DNA from: Herbidospora galbida
GTDB taxonomy: Bacteria; Actinomycetota; Actinomycetes; Streptosporangiales; Streptosporangiaceae
NCBI RefSeq assembly: GCF_005233835.1
Contig: NZ_SZQA01000001.1
Location: 124,001 to 188,000, forward strand
Length of the DNA: 64,000 nucleotides
Direction of reading: 5' to 3'
Notes under the pieces: generated by a model
Seen by the model: only the letters and a program-made list of their open reading frames with translations
Databases searched by the model: none
Told to the model about the DNA's origin: nothing
Made by a program: the position numbers and the translations under genes
In this document: piece after piece, positions 1 through 8,243 of the stretch
Numbering within the stretch: the first letter of the stretch is position 1
Layout of the letters: the number at the start of each line of letters is the position of its first letter

Positions 1-183
1 CTTGCAGTGGTTGAGCACCGACACGTAGGTCGCGATGAGCTCGCGGTCCCCACGCCCCAGCGAGTGGGGGCTGCGCAGCAGCGTCTCGGCGAGCTCGCCG
101 AGGGGGCGCCCCGTCTCCGGACGGTACTGGAACAGACCGGGCGTGCCGGGGGCAAGCTCGGGGGACATGGCGATGTGCGGCAT
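1..183 (-). CDS. Carboxymuconolactone decarboxylase/AhpD-like protein, 5' part only
   Basis: The first 61 codons are present; the rest lies beyond the window edge. The start ATG (complement of 181-183) is preceded by a GAGGAGA ribosome binding site. The peptide begins MPHIAMSPEL and ends ELIATYVSVLNHCK, which is how AhpD/CMD-family peroxidase-related proteins enter their CxxC helix (established family pattern). The second cysteine lies outside, so redox competence cannot be judged. An AT-rich motif at 268-296, shared with the HxlR gene promoter, lies upstream and suggests common control. Confidence 0.7.
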   Translation of the reverse strand, partial: MPHIAMSPELAPGTPGLFQYRPETGRPLGELAETLLRSPHSLGRGDRELIATYVSVLNHCK

Positions 184-267
184 TGATCTCTCCTCTGGAA
201 ATGGCGAGTACGCCCGCGGAGCCGCCGGACGAGCGTCAGGTTTGGACCCGACTCTTCCCAGTAGAGG

Positions 268-296
268 ACTTTAAGTTTATATAGTCAATATGAGCT
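268..296. promoter_or_regulatory. AT-rich operator-like motif, copy A
   Basis: The core starts ACTTTAAGTTTATATAG and continues TCAATAT. It matches 20 of 24 bases of the reverse complement of the copy at 6260-6284 and about 17 of 24 bases of the copy at 1033-1060. It stands out as AT-rich in a GC-rich setting and lies upstream of the truncated AhpD-like gene. I infer a binding site for the HxlR regulator encoded next door. Confidence 0.5.
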
Positions 297-347
297 ACTT
301 GATCCTTGAGATCGGATCTCCCGATGACCGCTACATGGATGTCAAGC

Positions 348-1007
348 TCATCCGATCGGCGACGCCATCAGCCCGAGCAGGACGCTGGAGCGCACGATGG
401 CGTCGGTGTCGCCGACCAGCTGCAGCCTTCCGGAGGCCAGCGCCTCGAACGGGGTCAGCCGCTTGGCGCCTATTTCGACGAAGGTGCGCGCGTCGGTGCG
501 GGCCACCACGGCGGGGTCCCCTTCGGCCGGGCCGTCGAGCGCGACCGGCTTGCCGTCGGTGACGGCGATGTGGAAGACCACGTCGTCGACGCGGAACTCG
601 TAGGACTCGTCGATGTCGGTGGCCCGGTCGGGGTCGATCATCGCCTGTACCGCGAGGAAGCCCCAGTGGGCGCGGACCTCGACGTCGTCCGCCGGCGCGT
701 CGATGAAGTGGAGGCCCCAGCGGGCCATCGAGAGCACCGGTTCGCGCAGCTCCCGGCCGAGGTCGGTCAGCGCGTAGCCCTGGTCGCGGGTCTGCGGGCG
801 GGTGACGACCCCCAGTTCGTGAAGCACCTTGAGGCGCTCGGCGAGCAGGTTGGTGCCGATGCCGGGCAGTTCCTCCAGCAGCTCGCCGTAGCGGCGCGGG
901 CCCAGCAGCAGTTCCCGGACGATGAGCAGCGTCCAGCGCTCTCCGATGACGTCGAGGGCCGCCGCCAGCCCGCAGTACTGGCCGTAGTTACGCCGGACGT
1001 GACCCAT
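348..1007 (-). CDS. HxlR-family transcriptional regulator with C-terminal SCP2-like domain
   Basis: A 219-aa protein. Residues 1-100 form the winged-helix HxlR domain: CGLAAALDVIGERWTLLIVR, then RRYGELLEELPGI. The conserved N-terminal cysteine is present (YCGLA). Residues from about 115 resemble the SCP2/sterol-carrier-like sensor domain often fused to this family, so a small hydrophobic ligand is plausible (inference). The start at 1007 was preferred over an upstream in-frame ATG because AAGGAGG sits directly before it and the HxlR fold begins here. It is divergent from the AhpD-like gene at 1087. The AT-rich motif between them is likely its own operator. Confidence 0.88.
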   Translation of the reverse strand: MGHVRRNYGQYCGLAAALDVIGERWTLLIVRELLLGPRRYGELLEELPGIGTNLLAERLKVLHELGVVTRPQTRDQGYALTDLGRELREPVLSMARWGLHFIDAPADDVEVRAHWGFLAVQAMIDPDRATDIDESYEFRVDDVVFHIAVTDGKPVALDGPAEGDPAVVARTDARTFVEIGAKRLTPFEALASGRLQLVGDTDAIVRSSVLLGLMASPIG

Positions 1008-1032
1008 GGCAGCCTCCTTGCTTCGCCTGGTT

Positions 1033-1060
1033 ACTTTAATTATACATAGAATATGTAAGT
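1033..1060. promoter_or_regulatory. AT-rich operator-like motif, copy B
   Basis: It starts ACTTTAATTATACATAG and contains the inverted repeat TACAT-agaat-ATGTA (1042-1056). It lies between the divergent HxlR and AhpD-like genes, where an autoregulatory site is expected. The related copies at 268-296 and 6260-6284 support a small regulon. Confidence 0.5.
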
Positions 1061-1086
1061 TGTCCCGGCAACCCTGAGGAGCGCGC

Positions 1087-1677
1087 ATGACCCCCGGCTC
1101 TCCCGGCGTCAACGTCCCGATCGTTACCGAGGCCGCCGCCACCGGCGATGTCGCCGAACTCTACGGCGAGATCCGCGATCACTTCGGGCTCGGGCTGGTG
1201 CCCGACGTCTTCAAGCTCGTCAGCACTCGCTCACGATTTCTCAAGGTGTTCTGGGACGGCTACCGGTCGGTCTTCGACGAGGGAGAGCTGTCCCGCGACG
1301 TCAAGGAGCTCATCGCGGCGTTCGTGGCCCGGGAGGTCTCCTGCCACTACTGCGTCGACGCGCATACGCTCTTCCTCGACCTGCTGGGCGCCGACGCCGC
1401 GCTGAAGGCGAGCCTGTCGGTGGCGGAGGTGGAGCAGATGGATCTGCCCGAACCGGTGCGCGAGCTGCTGCGGCTGGCCAAGCGCATCACGGATGAGTCC
1501 CACCGCGTCACCGAAGCCGACTTCGCCAAGGCGCGCGCCTGCGGCTGGAGCGACGCGCAGATCCTGGAGGCGCTCTGGACGGCCTGCCAGTTCAACTGGG
1601 TGACCCGCATGGTGAGCGCAGCCGGCCTGGTTTCCCTGGGGCAGCTCGCCGAGTTCGAACCGGCTACAGGACGGTGA
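1087..1677 (+). CDS. Carboxymuconolactone decarboxylase/AhpD-like alkylhydroperoxidase
   Basis: A 196-aa protein of the AhpD-like helical superfamily. The diagnostic redox motif CHYC followed by VDAHT is near residues 86-94, so a thiol peroxidase or disulfide-reductase role is plausible; the substrate is unknown. GAGGAG precedes the ATG. It is divergent from the HxlR gene and probably controlled by it through the motif at 1033-1060. Its stop overlaps by 14 bp the end of the convergent Clp-like gene. With the truncated gene at the window start, it makes two AhpD-like proteins around one HxlR gene. Confidence 0.82.
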   Translation: MTPGSPGVNVPIVTEAAATGDVAELYGEIRDHFGLGLVPDVFKLVSTRSRFLKVFWDGYRSVFDEGELSRDVKELIAAFVAREVSCHYCVDAHTLFLDLLGADAALKASLSVAEVEQMDLPEPVRELLRLAKRITDESHRVTEADFAKARACGWSDAQILEALWTACQFNWVTRMVSAAGLVSLGQLAEFEPATGR

Positions 1678-3916
1678 AGGAGAGCGACGGGTGCTCCCCG
1701 TCGCTCACTCCGAACAGGACCGTCCGCCCGGCGGTGAGCCGCCCGCTCAGCACCTGGGCCGACAGGGTGTCGTCAAGTTCACGCTGGACGGTTCCGCGCA
1801 GGGGCCGCGCGCCCATGGCCGGGTCGTTCCCGAGCTTGGCGAGGAACTCCTTGGCGGGGGCGGTCACCTGAAGCCGTACACCCGCGCTTTCAAAAAGGCG
1901 CTGGGCCAGGTCCTCGACGGCCATGTCGACGATGCGCAGCAGTTCGGCATGGCCGAGCCGGGCGAAGACGACGACGTCGTCGAGCCGGTTGAGGAACTCG
2001 GGCCGCAGATACCGCCGCAGTTCGTTGTGGACGAGGGTCTCGGTCATCCGCTCGCTCACGAACCCTGAGGTCTGCCGGGCCGCCTCTCGCGCCCCCAGGT
2101 TGGTGGTGAGGATGACCACCGCGCTGGTGAAGGTCACGGTACGCCCGTCGCCCGAGGTCAGCCGCCCTTCTTCGACGAGCTGGAGCAGTACGTCGAGCAC
2201 GTCGGGGTGCGCCTTTTCTATCTCGTCGAACAGCACCACGCTGAACGGCTTGCGCCTGACCTGCTTGGTGAGCTGCCCGCCGTCCTCGAACCCGGCGTAG
2301 CCGGGCGGGGCGCCGATGAGGCGGGAGACAGAGTGGGGTTCGGCGTACTCGCTCATGTCGACCTGGATGAGGGCGTCGTCGGCGCCGAACAGGACGCTCG
2401 CCAGGGCTCTGGCCAGCTCGCTCTTGCCCACGCCTGAGGGGCCGGCGAACAGGAAGGAGCCGATCGGGCGGTCGGGGTCGGCGACTCCCGCGCGCGAGCG
2501 CCGGATGGCCGCGCCGAGTGAGGCGATGGCGCTGTCCTGGCCGACGACGCGGGCGCGCAGTTCGTTTTCGAGGTTGCGCAGCCGGAGCAGGTCCTCTGTG
2601 GTCAGCCGTTCGAGCGGGATGCCGGTCATGGCGGCCAGCACCTCGGCGACCAGATCCTCGTCGACTTTGTCGGGGGCGTGGCCGCCCGCCAGGGAGCGTA
2701 CTCGGGCCAGCGCGCCGGCCTCGTCGATGGCGTCGATGGCCTTGTCGGGCAGTGCTCGGCCGGTGACGTAGCGGTCGGTCATGCGGGCTGCGGCCACCAG
2801 CGCGGCGTCGGTGACGACGACGTGGTGATGGGCTTCGTAGTGGGGCCGCAGCCCCTTGAGGATGTCGATCGTGGCGGCGACGCTGGGCGCCTCCAGGGTG
2901 ATCGGCTGGAAGCGGCGGTCCATGGTGACGTCGCCGGCGAAGTACCTGCGGTACTCCTCCGGGGTGGTGGCCCCGATGACGCGCAGTTCGCCGCGGGCCA
3001 GCAGCGGCTTGACGATCGCGGCGGCGTCCAGCGCCCCGGCCCGGTCGCCCGCGCCGACCAGGGCGTGGATCTCGTCGACGAACAGGATGACCTCGCCGTC
3101 GGTGCGGGCCTCGGCCAGGATCGTGCGCAGGCGTTCCTCGAAGACGCCGCGTTCCCGGGCGCCGGCGATCATTGAGCCGAGGTCCAGCGCGTACAGGCGT
3201 TTGCCGCGCAGTTCCTCCGGCACCGTGCCGGCGACCACCCGCTGGGCGAGCGCCTCGACCAGGACGGTCTTGCCCACGCCCGGCTCGCCGATCAGCAGGG
3301 GGCTGTTCTTGGTCCGCCGCAGCAGCACCTGCACCAGCCGGTCGAGTTCGTGGTCCCGGCCGATGACGGGATCGAGGTCGCCGGAGCGGGCGGCGTCTGT
3401 GAGACTGCGGCCGAACCGCGACAGCAGCAGGTCGACCGAGCGCACCGGGCCGGTGACGGCGCGGATCGGTTCGGGAACCTGGTCGAGCAGTTCGTAGACG
3501 CGTTCGCGGACCCGGACCGGGTCGACGGACAGGCCGTGCAGCACGGCGACGGCGGGGTCGTCTTCGTCGGCGAGCATGCCGAGCAGCATGTGCTCGGTGT
3601 CGACGGTGTCCTCGCCGAGGCGGCGGGCCTCCTCGGCCGCGCGGGCCATCAGCCGGGCCGCGGGCTCCCCGAGCGGGATCGGTCCCGGCGTGAACACGGG
3701 CCCAGGACCGACCACGATCTCGATCTGCTCGTGGACGAGGTCGAGTTCGACCCGCATCTCGTGGAACACCGCCCCGGCGATCCCTCCGGCCTGGACCAGG
3801 CCGAGCAGCAGATGTTCGGTGCCGATGGTGTTGCGGTTGAACATCCTGGCCTCTTCCTGTGCCAGGACGACCGCCTTGCGCGCACGTGCGCTGAGCCGGT
3901 CCACCATCGTCGCCAC
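1664..3916 (-). CDS. ClpC-type AAA+ ATPase lacking the UVR/middle domain
   Basis: A 750-aa hexameric unfoldase of the Clp/Hsp100 class. Two Clp N repeats occupy residues 1-145. AAA domain 1 has Walker A GEPGVGKT (about 210-217) and Walker B VILFVDEIH (277-285). AAA domain 2 has Walker A GPSGVGKS (492-499) and Walker B VVLFDEIEKAH (560-570). The linker after domain 1 (400-450) is short, so the ClpC middle/UVR segment that binds adaptors is missing. A ClpP-docking-type SGF is visible near residue 610. The start is GTG 3916 or ATG 3907; neither has a strong ribosome binding site. It follows the ArsR gene closely across an A9 tract. It looks like a specialised stress or accessory Clp rather than the housekeeping ClpC. 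Confidence 0.87.
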   Translation of the reverse strand: MATMVDRLSARARKAVVLAQEEARMFNRNTIGTEHLLLGLVQAGGIAGAVFHEMRVELDLVHEQIEIVVGPGPVFTPGPIPLGEPAARLMARAAEEARRLGEDTVDTEHMLLGMLADEDDPAVAVLHGLSVDPVRVRERVYELLDQVPEPIRAVTGPVRSVDLLLSRFGRSLTDAARSGDLDPVIGRDHELDRLVQVLLRRTKNSPLLIGEPGVGKTVLVEALAQRVVAGTVPEELRGKRLYALDLGSMIAGARERGVFEERLRTILAEARTDGEVILFVDEIHALVGAGDRAGALDAAAIVKPLLARGELRVIGATTPEEYRRYFAGDVTMDRRFQPITLEAPSVAATIDILKGLRPHYEAHHHVVVTDAALVAAARMTDRYVTGRALPDKAIDAIDEAGALARVRSLAGGHAPDKVDEDLVAEVLAAMTGIPLERLTTEDLLRLRNLENELRARVVGQDSAIASLGAAIRRSRAGVADPDRPIGSFLFAGPSGVGKSELARALASVLFGADDALIQVDMSEYAEPHSVSRLIGAPPGYAGFEDGGQLTKQVRRKPFSVVLFDEIEKAHPDVLDVLLQLVEEGRLTSGDGRTVTFTSAVVILTTNLGAREAARQTSGFVSERMTETLVHNELRRYLRPEFLNRLDDVVVFARLGHAELLRIVDMAVEDLAQRLFESAGVRLQVTAPAKEFLAKLGNDPAMGARPLRGTVQRELDDTLSAQVLSGRLTAGRTVLFGVSDGEHPSLSFTVL

Positions 3917-4275
3917 CCCGTCATGGAGTCATTTTTTTTTGGATCCTGTTCCGCCTCGACCCGGGCCCGGGCGAAGCCCGCCCACCAGATGTCCTCGAGG
4001 AAGGCGCGCAGCTTGGCCAGGGTGCTCTGGCTGGCCCTGTAGAGGCGTCGGGTGCCCTGGCGGCGTTCGACCACGAGGCCGGCCTCGCGCAGGACCTTCA
4101 GGTGCTGGGAGACCGCCGACCGGGTGACCGCGAAGTGCTCCGCGATCCGCCCGGCCGGAAGTTCCGTGGACGCGATGAGATGCAGGATCGCCCGGCGGGT
4201 CGGGTCGGCGATGGCCCGCAGGACCACGTCGAGCTCCTCCTCCGGAGGCTGTTCGCCCATCTCACCGGCGCTCAT
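3649..4275 (-). CDS. ArsR-family regulator (SdpR-like), possibly frame-extended through an A9 tract
   Basis: A winged-helix repressor: residues 15-95 carry IADPTRRAILHLI, AGRIAEHFAVTRSAVSQHLK and a wing ending RRLYRAS. It starts 7 nt after the VOC gene stop, so the two are co-translated. A normal protein of this type would end near residue 117. Here the frame stays open through a run of nine A (3932-3940, coding strand) and continues about 90 codons into the Clp gene in another frame, giving 208 aa. With eight A the stop would be at 3921-3923, and with ten A at 3929-3931. The extended tail is therefore probably not native. Confidence 0.75.
   Translation of the reverse strand: MSAGEMGEQPPEEELDVVLRAIADPTRRAILHLIASTELPAGRIAEHFAVTRSAVSQHLKVLREAGLVVERRQGTRRLYRASQSTLAKLRAFLEDIWWAGFARARVEAEQDPKKNDSMTGWRRWWTGSAHVRARRSSWHRKRPGCSTATPSAPNICCSAWSRPEGSPGRCSTRCGSNSTSSTSRSRSWSVLGPCSRRDRSRSGSPRPG
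3932..3940. repeat. Homopolymer A9 (minus strand) at the ArsR/Clp junction
   Basis: Nine consecutive T on the plus strand, exceptional in this GC-rich sequence. It decides where the ArsR reading frame ends. A sequencing or assembly indel, replicative slippage, or transcriptional slippage coupling ArsR to Clp are all possible. Confidence 0.9.
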
Positions 4276-4282
4276 GTCGGGC

Positions 4283-4630
4283 TCAGCGCTGCCAGAGCCC
4301 GACGGTGATCCCGTCGGGGTCCTTGAACGTGGCCATGGTGCCGATGCCCGGGATCTCGTAGGGCGGCACGTCGCGCTGCCCGCCATTGGCCTCGATCTGC
4401 TTGAGGGTCTCCTCGGCGTCGTCGACGACGAGGTAGACGACCAGGGCGGGGGCGGCCTCGGGGTTCTCGCCGATGCCGCCGGGGATGCCCTCGGAGGAGC
4501 CGGTGTCGACCATGCCGTAGCCCATGTCAGGGTCGACGTCGATCTTCCAGCCGAAGACCTCGGAGTAGAAGCTGCGGGAGACGCCCGCGTTCTTGGAGGT
4601 GAGGTCGAACCAGGCGATGGGGTTACCCAT
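4283..4630 (-). CDS. VOC (glyoxalase/bleomycin-resistance fold) protein
   Basis: A 115-aa single-domain vicinal-oxygen-chelate protein beginning MGNPIAWFDLTSKN and ending FKDPDGITVGLW, the usual closing strand of the fold. GAAGGGA precedes the ATG. Such proteins bind or modify small molecules; the substrate is unknown. It sits between an MFS exporter and an ArsR regulator in one operon, which suggests a small-compound resistance or detoxification unit (inference). Confidence 0.85.
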   Translation of the reverse strand: MGNPIAWFDLTSKNAGVSRSFYSEVFGWKIDVDPDMGYGMVDTGSSEGIPGGIGENPEAAPALVVYLVVDDAEETLKQIEANGGQRDVPPYEIPGIGTMATFKDPDGITVGLWQR

Positions 4631-4646
4631 GATGTGTCCCTTCTCG

Positions 4647-6074
4647 TTAGTTTTCGCGGATGGGGGAAGGCTCGGGAGACGGCGCCATGTCGAACTCGGG
4701 CCGTTTGATGATGAAAGCGGCCAGCACCCCGACCAGGGTGATGACGGTGAGCACGATCGTGGCCGGAGTGAACCCGTCGATGAAGCTCTCGGCGCTGCCG
4801 TAGCCGCCGGTCGCGGTGAAGGTCGCCGCCGCGGCGGCGACGCCGAAGACCGCGCCGACCTGGCGCACGGTGTTGCTGACACCGGCCGCGATGCCCGCCT
4901 CCATGGGGTGTACCGAGCGCATCACGGCGGAGGCGACGGTCGGGAAGGCGATGGAGACGCCGATCCCGGCCAGCAGTAGCGGGAAGATCATCGGGCCGTA
5001 GCCGGTGCCCGCGTCGGCCATGAAGGCGATCGCACCGAAACCGACGGCGTGCAGCAGCAGGCCGATGATGACCAGCGGGCGCTCGCCCATCTTGTCGGCC
5101 AGCTTCCCGGCGATCGGGGAGATGAAGATGGCCAGGCCGACCCACGGAAGCATGCGCAGGCCCACGCCGAGCGGCGAGTTGCCCTCGGCGAGCTGCAGGT
5201 ACTGGGCGAACAAGAAGCCATTGCCGTACAGGGCCGCGGCCAGCACGAAGCCCGCGATGCAGCCGCCGGTGAAGCTGAGATTGGCGAACATGCCGATCGG
5301 CATCATCGGGCTGGGCGTCCGGGTCTGCCAGTAGACGAACAGGGCCAGCGCGACGAAGCCGCCGATGAACCCGATGAGGATGGTCGGTTCGGTCCAGCCG
5401 ACGTCACCGCCCCGGATCAGCGACTGCGCGATGCCGAACACGCCGAGCGTCGACAGGATCAGTCCGACGACGTCGATGCCGCGCACGGCGCCCCGGGTGT
5501 CGGCGATGCGCACCATGCTGAGCAGGATCAGGGCGATGCCGACGGGGACGTTCAGCCAGAAGATCCACTGCCAGGCGAAGCCCTGGATGACCAGGCCGCC
5601 GACCAGCGGCCCGGCGGCGACCGCGACGCCGGAGATGGCGCCCCAGATGCCGAAGGCGGCGCCGCGCTCCTGCGGCGGGGTGGCGTCGGTGATGACCGCC
5701 AGCGCCAGCGCGATGGCGATGCCGCCGCCGATGCCCTGGGCGGCGCGGGCCGCGATCAGGGTCTCGATGGTGCCGCTGAGCGCGCAGACGGCCGAGGCCA
5801 GCGTGAAGATCGCGATACCGGCGACGAACAGGTTGCGCCGTCCGAACCGGTCACCGAGCGCGGCGCCGGTCAGGATGAACGCCGCGAAGCCCAGCTCATA
5901 GGCGTTGACGGTCCAGCCGAGCCCGGCGACGCCGGCGCCGAGCTCCTCGTGCAACGTCGGCAGAGCGGTGGTCACGACGAGGACGTCGAGGCCGACCATG
6001 AAGGACGCGAACGAGGCCAGGATGAGCGTCCATCGTTGGCGATCCTTGGGGAACTGCGAGGAGACGTCGGTCAT
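4647..6074 (-). CDS. MFS multidrug exporter, DHA2/EmrB type
   Basis: A 475-aa, roughly 14-helix transporter. Motif-A-like GDRFGRR follows helix 2, and VTTALPTL lies in helix 1, typical of drug:H+ antiporters. The start at 6074 (MTDVSSQF) was chosen over an upstream in-frame ATG that adds a non-membrane arginine-rich tail. It is the first gene of an MFS-VOC-ArsR operon. The likely promoter is at 6160-6188. It is divergent from the LVIVD-repeat gene. Confidence 0.88.
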   Translation of the reverse strand: MTDVSSQFPKDRQRWTLILASFASFMVGLDVLVVTTALPTLHEELGAGVAGLGWTVNAYELGFAAFILTGAALGDRFGRRNLFVAGIAIFTLASAVCALSGTIETLIAARAAQGIGGGIAIALALAVITDATPPQERGAAFGIWGAISGVAVAAGPLVGGLVIQGFAWQWIFWLNVPVGIALILLSMVRIADTRGAVRGIDVVGLILSTLGVFGIAQSLIRGGDVGWTEPTILIGFIGGFVALALFVYWQTRTPSPMMPIGMFANLSFTGGCIAGFVLAAALYGNGFLFAQYLQLAEGNSPLGVGLRMLPWVGLAIFISPIAGKLADKMGERPLVIIGLLLHAVGFGAIAFMADAGTGYGPMIFPLLLAGIGVSIAFPTVASAVMRSVHPMEAGIAAGVSNTVRQVGAVFGVAAAAATFTATGGYGSAESFIDGFTPATIVLTVITLVGVLAAFIIKRPEFDMAPSPEPSPIREN

Positions 6075-6159
6075 GGTCACTCCAACCAGACAGGGGGGGA
6101 AGGACCGGGCAGCGCCTCGCGCGCTCCAGGCCCGGCGGAAGATCACTGTATGGTTTTAA

Positions 6160-6188
6160 ACGTTAGTAGCTGCTTCCGAAAGCGTCAA
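6160..6188 (-). promoter_or_regulatory. Promoter of the MFS-VOC-ArsR operon (TTGACG type)
   Basis: Read on the minus strand: GTGACAGTTGACGCT gives a TTGACG -35 box (6183-6188), a 17-bp spacer and a weak TAACGT -10 box (6160-6165). The block around the -35 box (GACAGTTGACGCT) recurs at 20418 and 30881, suggesting a shared regulator. Confidence 0.5.
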
Positions 6189-6259
6189 CTGTCACTCGAA
6201 GATGGGCGGATGGCCCCGAAGCGACGGGTCCGGCTTCCATGGAATCTCTCATCGAACGA

Positions 6260-6284
6260 TATTGACTATATATTTATAAAGTAC
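6260..6284. promoter_or_regulatory. AT-rich operator-like motif, copy C (inverted)
   Basis: It reads TATTGACTATATATTTATA on the plus strand; the reverse complement matches copy A (268-296) at 20 of 24 bases. It ends 13 bp before the ATG of the LVIVD-repeat gene, so a bound protein would block that promoter. Confidence 0.5.
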
Positions 6285-6297
6285 TCCACTGGAAGTC

Positions 6298-7686
6298 ATG
6301 AACCGGAGAACCCCCTTACGCGTGGGCGGCGCGCTGGCCGTCCTCGCCCTCACCTTCGGCAGCACACCCGGCGCCGCCGCGCCGTCCCCCGCGCCCGACG
6401 CGGTGCTCAGCAGTCCGAATGTCAAGCAGGTGGCCAACATCCCCAAGCCCGGCCCGTTCGCCGCGCCGATGGCCCCGATGACCGACCTCGTCTTCACCGG
6501 CGATCATGCGATCGCCGGCAACTTCGAGGGCTTCGTCGTATACGACATCCGCACCCCCACCGCCCCCAAGCTCGTCAGCCAGGTCCTGTGCCCCGGCGCG
6601 CAGAACGACCTGTCCGTCCACGGTGACCTGCTGTTCCTGTCGACCGACGACCCGCGCGGCGACAACACCTGCAAGAGCACGCCCGCCTCGCCGACCGACC
6701 CGGAGGCGTGGGAGGGCATCAAGATCTTCGACATCGAGGACACGTCGAACCCGCGCTACGTCGGAGCGGTGCGCACCCCCTGCGGCTCGCACACCAACAC
6801 GCTGGTGCCCGGCGAAGGCAGGGACAAGGACTCGGTCTTCCTGTACGTCTCCTCCTACGGCCCCGCCCCGACCAACCCCACCTGCCAGCCCCCGCACAAC
6901 GGCATCGCGATCGTGAAGGTCCCGGTCAAGTCGCCCGAGAAGGCGAAGATCGCCGCCCAGCCGGTGCTCTTCCCCGGCGGCGGCAACCCGGCCGACGAAG
7001 GCGCCACCTGGTTCCCCACCAGCGGCTGCCACGACCTGGCCGCCTACCCGGCCAAAGACCTGATGGCCGGGGCCTGCATGGGCGACGGCATCCTGATCGA
7101 CATCTCCGACCGGCTCAAGCCCCGGGTGATCGACACCGAACGCGACGTGGAGAACTTCGCCTTCTGGCACTCCGCGCTGTTCAACGACAAGGGCGACAAG
7201 GTCGTCTTCACCGACGAACTCGGCGGCGGCATGGCCCCCACCTGCAACAAGATGGTCGGCGCGGAGAGGGGCGCCAACGCCGTCTACACGATCGAGAAGC
7301 GCAGGCTGGTCAAGCAGAGCTACTACAAGATCCCCCGCGAGCAGGGACCGACGGAGAACTGCGTGGCCCACTACGGCTCCCTGGTGCCGGTGGCCGGGCG
7401 CGACGTGATGGTCCAGGCCTGGTACCAGGGCGGCGTGTCGGTCTGGGAGTTCACCGACCCGCGCCGGCCGAAGGAGATCGCCTACTTCGACCGGCCGCCG
7501 TTGTCGGACAAGCAGCTCATGCTGGGCGGCGCGTGGTCGGCCTACTACTACAACGGCTACGTCTACGCCACCGACACCCAGAAGGGCCTGGACGTACTGG
7601 ATCTGACCGACCCCGGCCTGCGGTCGGCCAAGGACGTGAAGCTCAAGGAGCTCAACGCGCAGACCCAGTACGCCAGGAAGGCATGA
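6298..7686 (+). CDS. Secreted LVIVD-repeat beta-propeller protein
   Basis: A 462-aa protein with a Sec signal (MNRRTPLRVGGALAVLALTF, then a small-residue cleavage region ending GAAA). The body carries LVIVD-type blades, for example FEGFVVYDIRTPTAPKLVSQ, GIKIFDIEDTSNPRYVG, VSVWEFTDPRRPKEIAYF and GLDVLDLTDP. Paired cysteines suggest extracytoplasmic disulfides. LVIVD propellers are usually cell-surface proteins of unknown function. It converges on the enediyne-type operon with only 5 bp between the stops. Control by the HxlR-linked motif is inferred. Confidence 0.85.
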   Translation: MNRRTPLRVGGALAVLALTFGSTPGAAAPSPAPDAVLSSPNVKQVANIPKPGPFAAPMAPMTDLVFTGDHAIAGNFEGFVVYDIRTPTAPKLVSQVLCPGAQNDLSVHGDLLFLSTDDPRGDNTCKSTPASPTDPEAWEGIKIFDIEDTSNPRYVGAVRTPCGSHTNTLVPGEGRDKDSVFLYVSSYGPAPTNPTCQPPHNGIAIVKVPVKSPEKAKIAAQPVLFPGGGNPADEGATWFPTSGCHDLAAYPAKDLMAGACMGDGILIDISDRLKPRVIDTERDVENFAFWHSALFNDKGDKVVFTDELGGGMAPTCNKMVGAERGANAVYTIEKRRLVKQSYYKIPREQGPTENCVAHYGSLVPVAGRDVMVQAWYQGGVSVWEFTDPRRPKEIAYFDRPPLSDKQLMLGGAWSAYYYNGYVYATDTQKGLDVLDLTDPGLRSAKDVKLKELNAQTQYARKA

Positions 7687-7691
7687 ACCAC

Positions 7692-8231
7692 TCAGCGGGT
7701 CGTGACGAGGGAGCGGGCGGCGCACTTACAGTCCATCGCCGCCCGTTCCTCCGGCCGCGGCCGCATGTGCAGCACCATGGCCACCACCATCGGAACGAAA
7801 ACGATGGTGTTGTAGAACAGGTGCAGCTCGACGCGCGGGATGAGCAGCTGGATCAGGCTGGTCGGCACCGCCTTGCCGGCGATGTACGACCCGGAAAGCG
7901 CCTGGATGAGCAGCAGCAGGTGCTCGAAGTGGTGCCAGGCCTGGATGGCAAGCGAGATGGTCCACCAGGTCTTGGCCCGGCCGGTGAACCCCGGCCGCAG
8001 CAGGATCAGCCCGACGAGCATGAGGAACGCGTACCCGTAGTGCATCCACTCGGAGTGGACCAGCCACGGGAACGGCACGCCCAGCACGCCGCGGGCCTCG
8101 TGGAGCGGCCAGCCGAGAGCGTAGATCTGGATCGCCTGGGAGATGTGCTCGGCCCAGTGCGCCACGACGATGAGGAGATAGATCCACAGGGCGATGTGGT
8201 GGTAGCGGTTGTTGATGGCCCAGGAGCGCAT
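7692..8231 (-). CDS. Four-helix integral membrane protein rich in intramembrane histidines
   Basis: A 179-aa protein with four predicted membrane segments (about 12-32, 57-80, 90-112, 130-155). Histidines lie within or beside the helices: HWAEH (25-29), HSEWMH (59-64), HHFEH (100-104), and H137 and H155. Two HxxEH groups suggest a metal or haem site (inference); I do not recognise the family. GGAGG precedes the ATG, 12 nt after the upstream stop. It is the last gene of the unbL-to-pksE operon, so a role in that pathway (oxidation or export) is suggested by position only. Confidence 0.72.
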   Translation of the reverse strand: MRSWAINNRYHHIALWIYLLIVVAHWAEHISQAIQIYALGWPLHEARGVLGVPFPWLVHSEWMHYGYAFLMLVGLILLRPGFTGRAKTWWTISLAIQAWHHFEHLLLLIQALSGSYIAGKAVPTSLIQLLIPRVELHLFYNTIVFVPMVVAMVLHMRPRPEERAAMDCKCAARSLVTTR

Positions 8232-8243
8232 GGCGGTCCTCCG

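Noticed and set aside
5049-6626. Long plus-strand open frame opposite the MFS gene
   Set aside because: A GC-rich shadow of the transporter: the product is almost all D, G, A, E, Q and has no recognisable fold.
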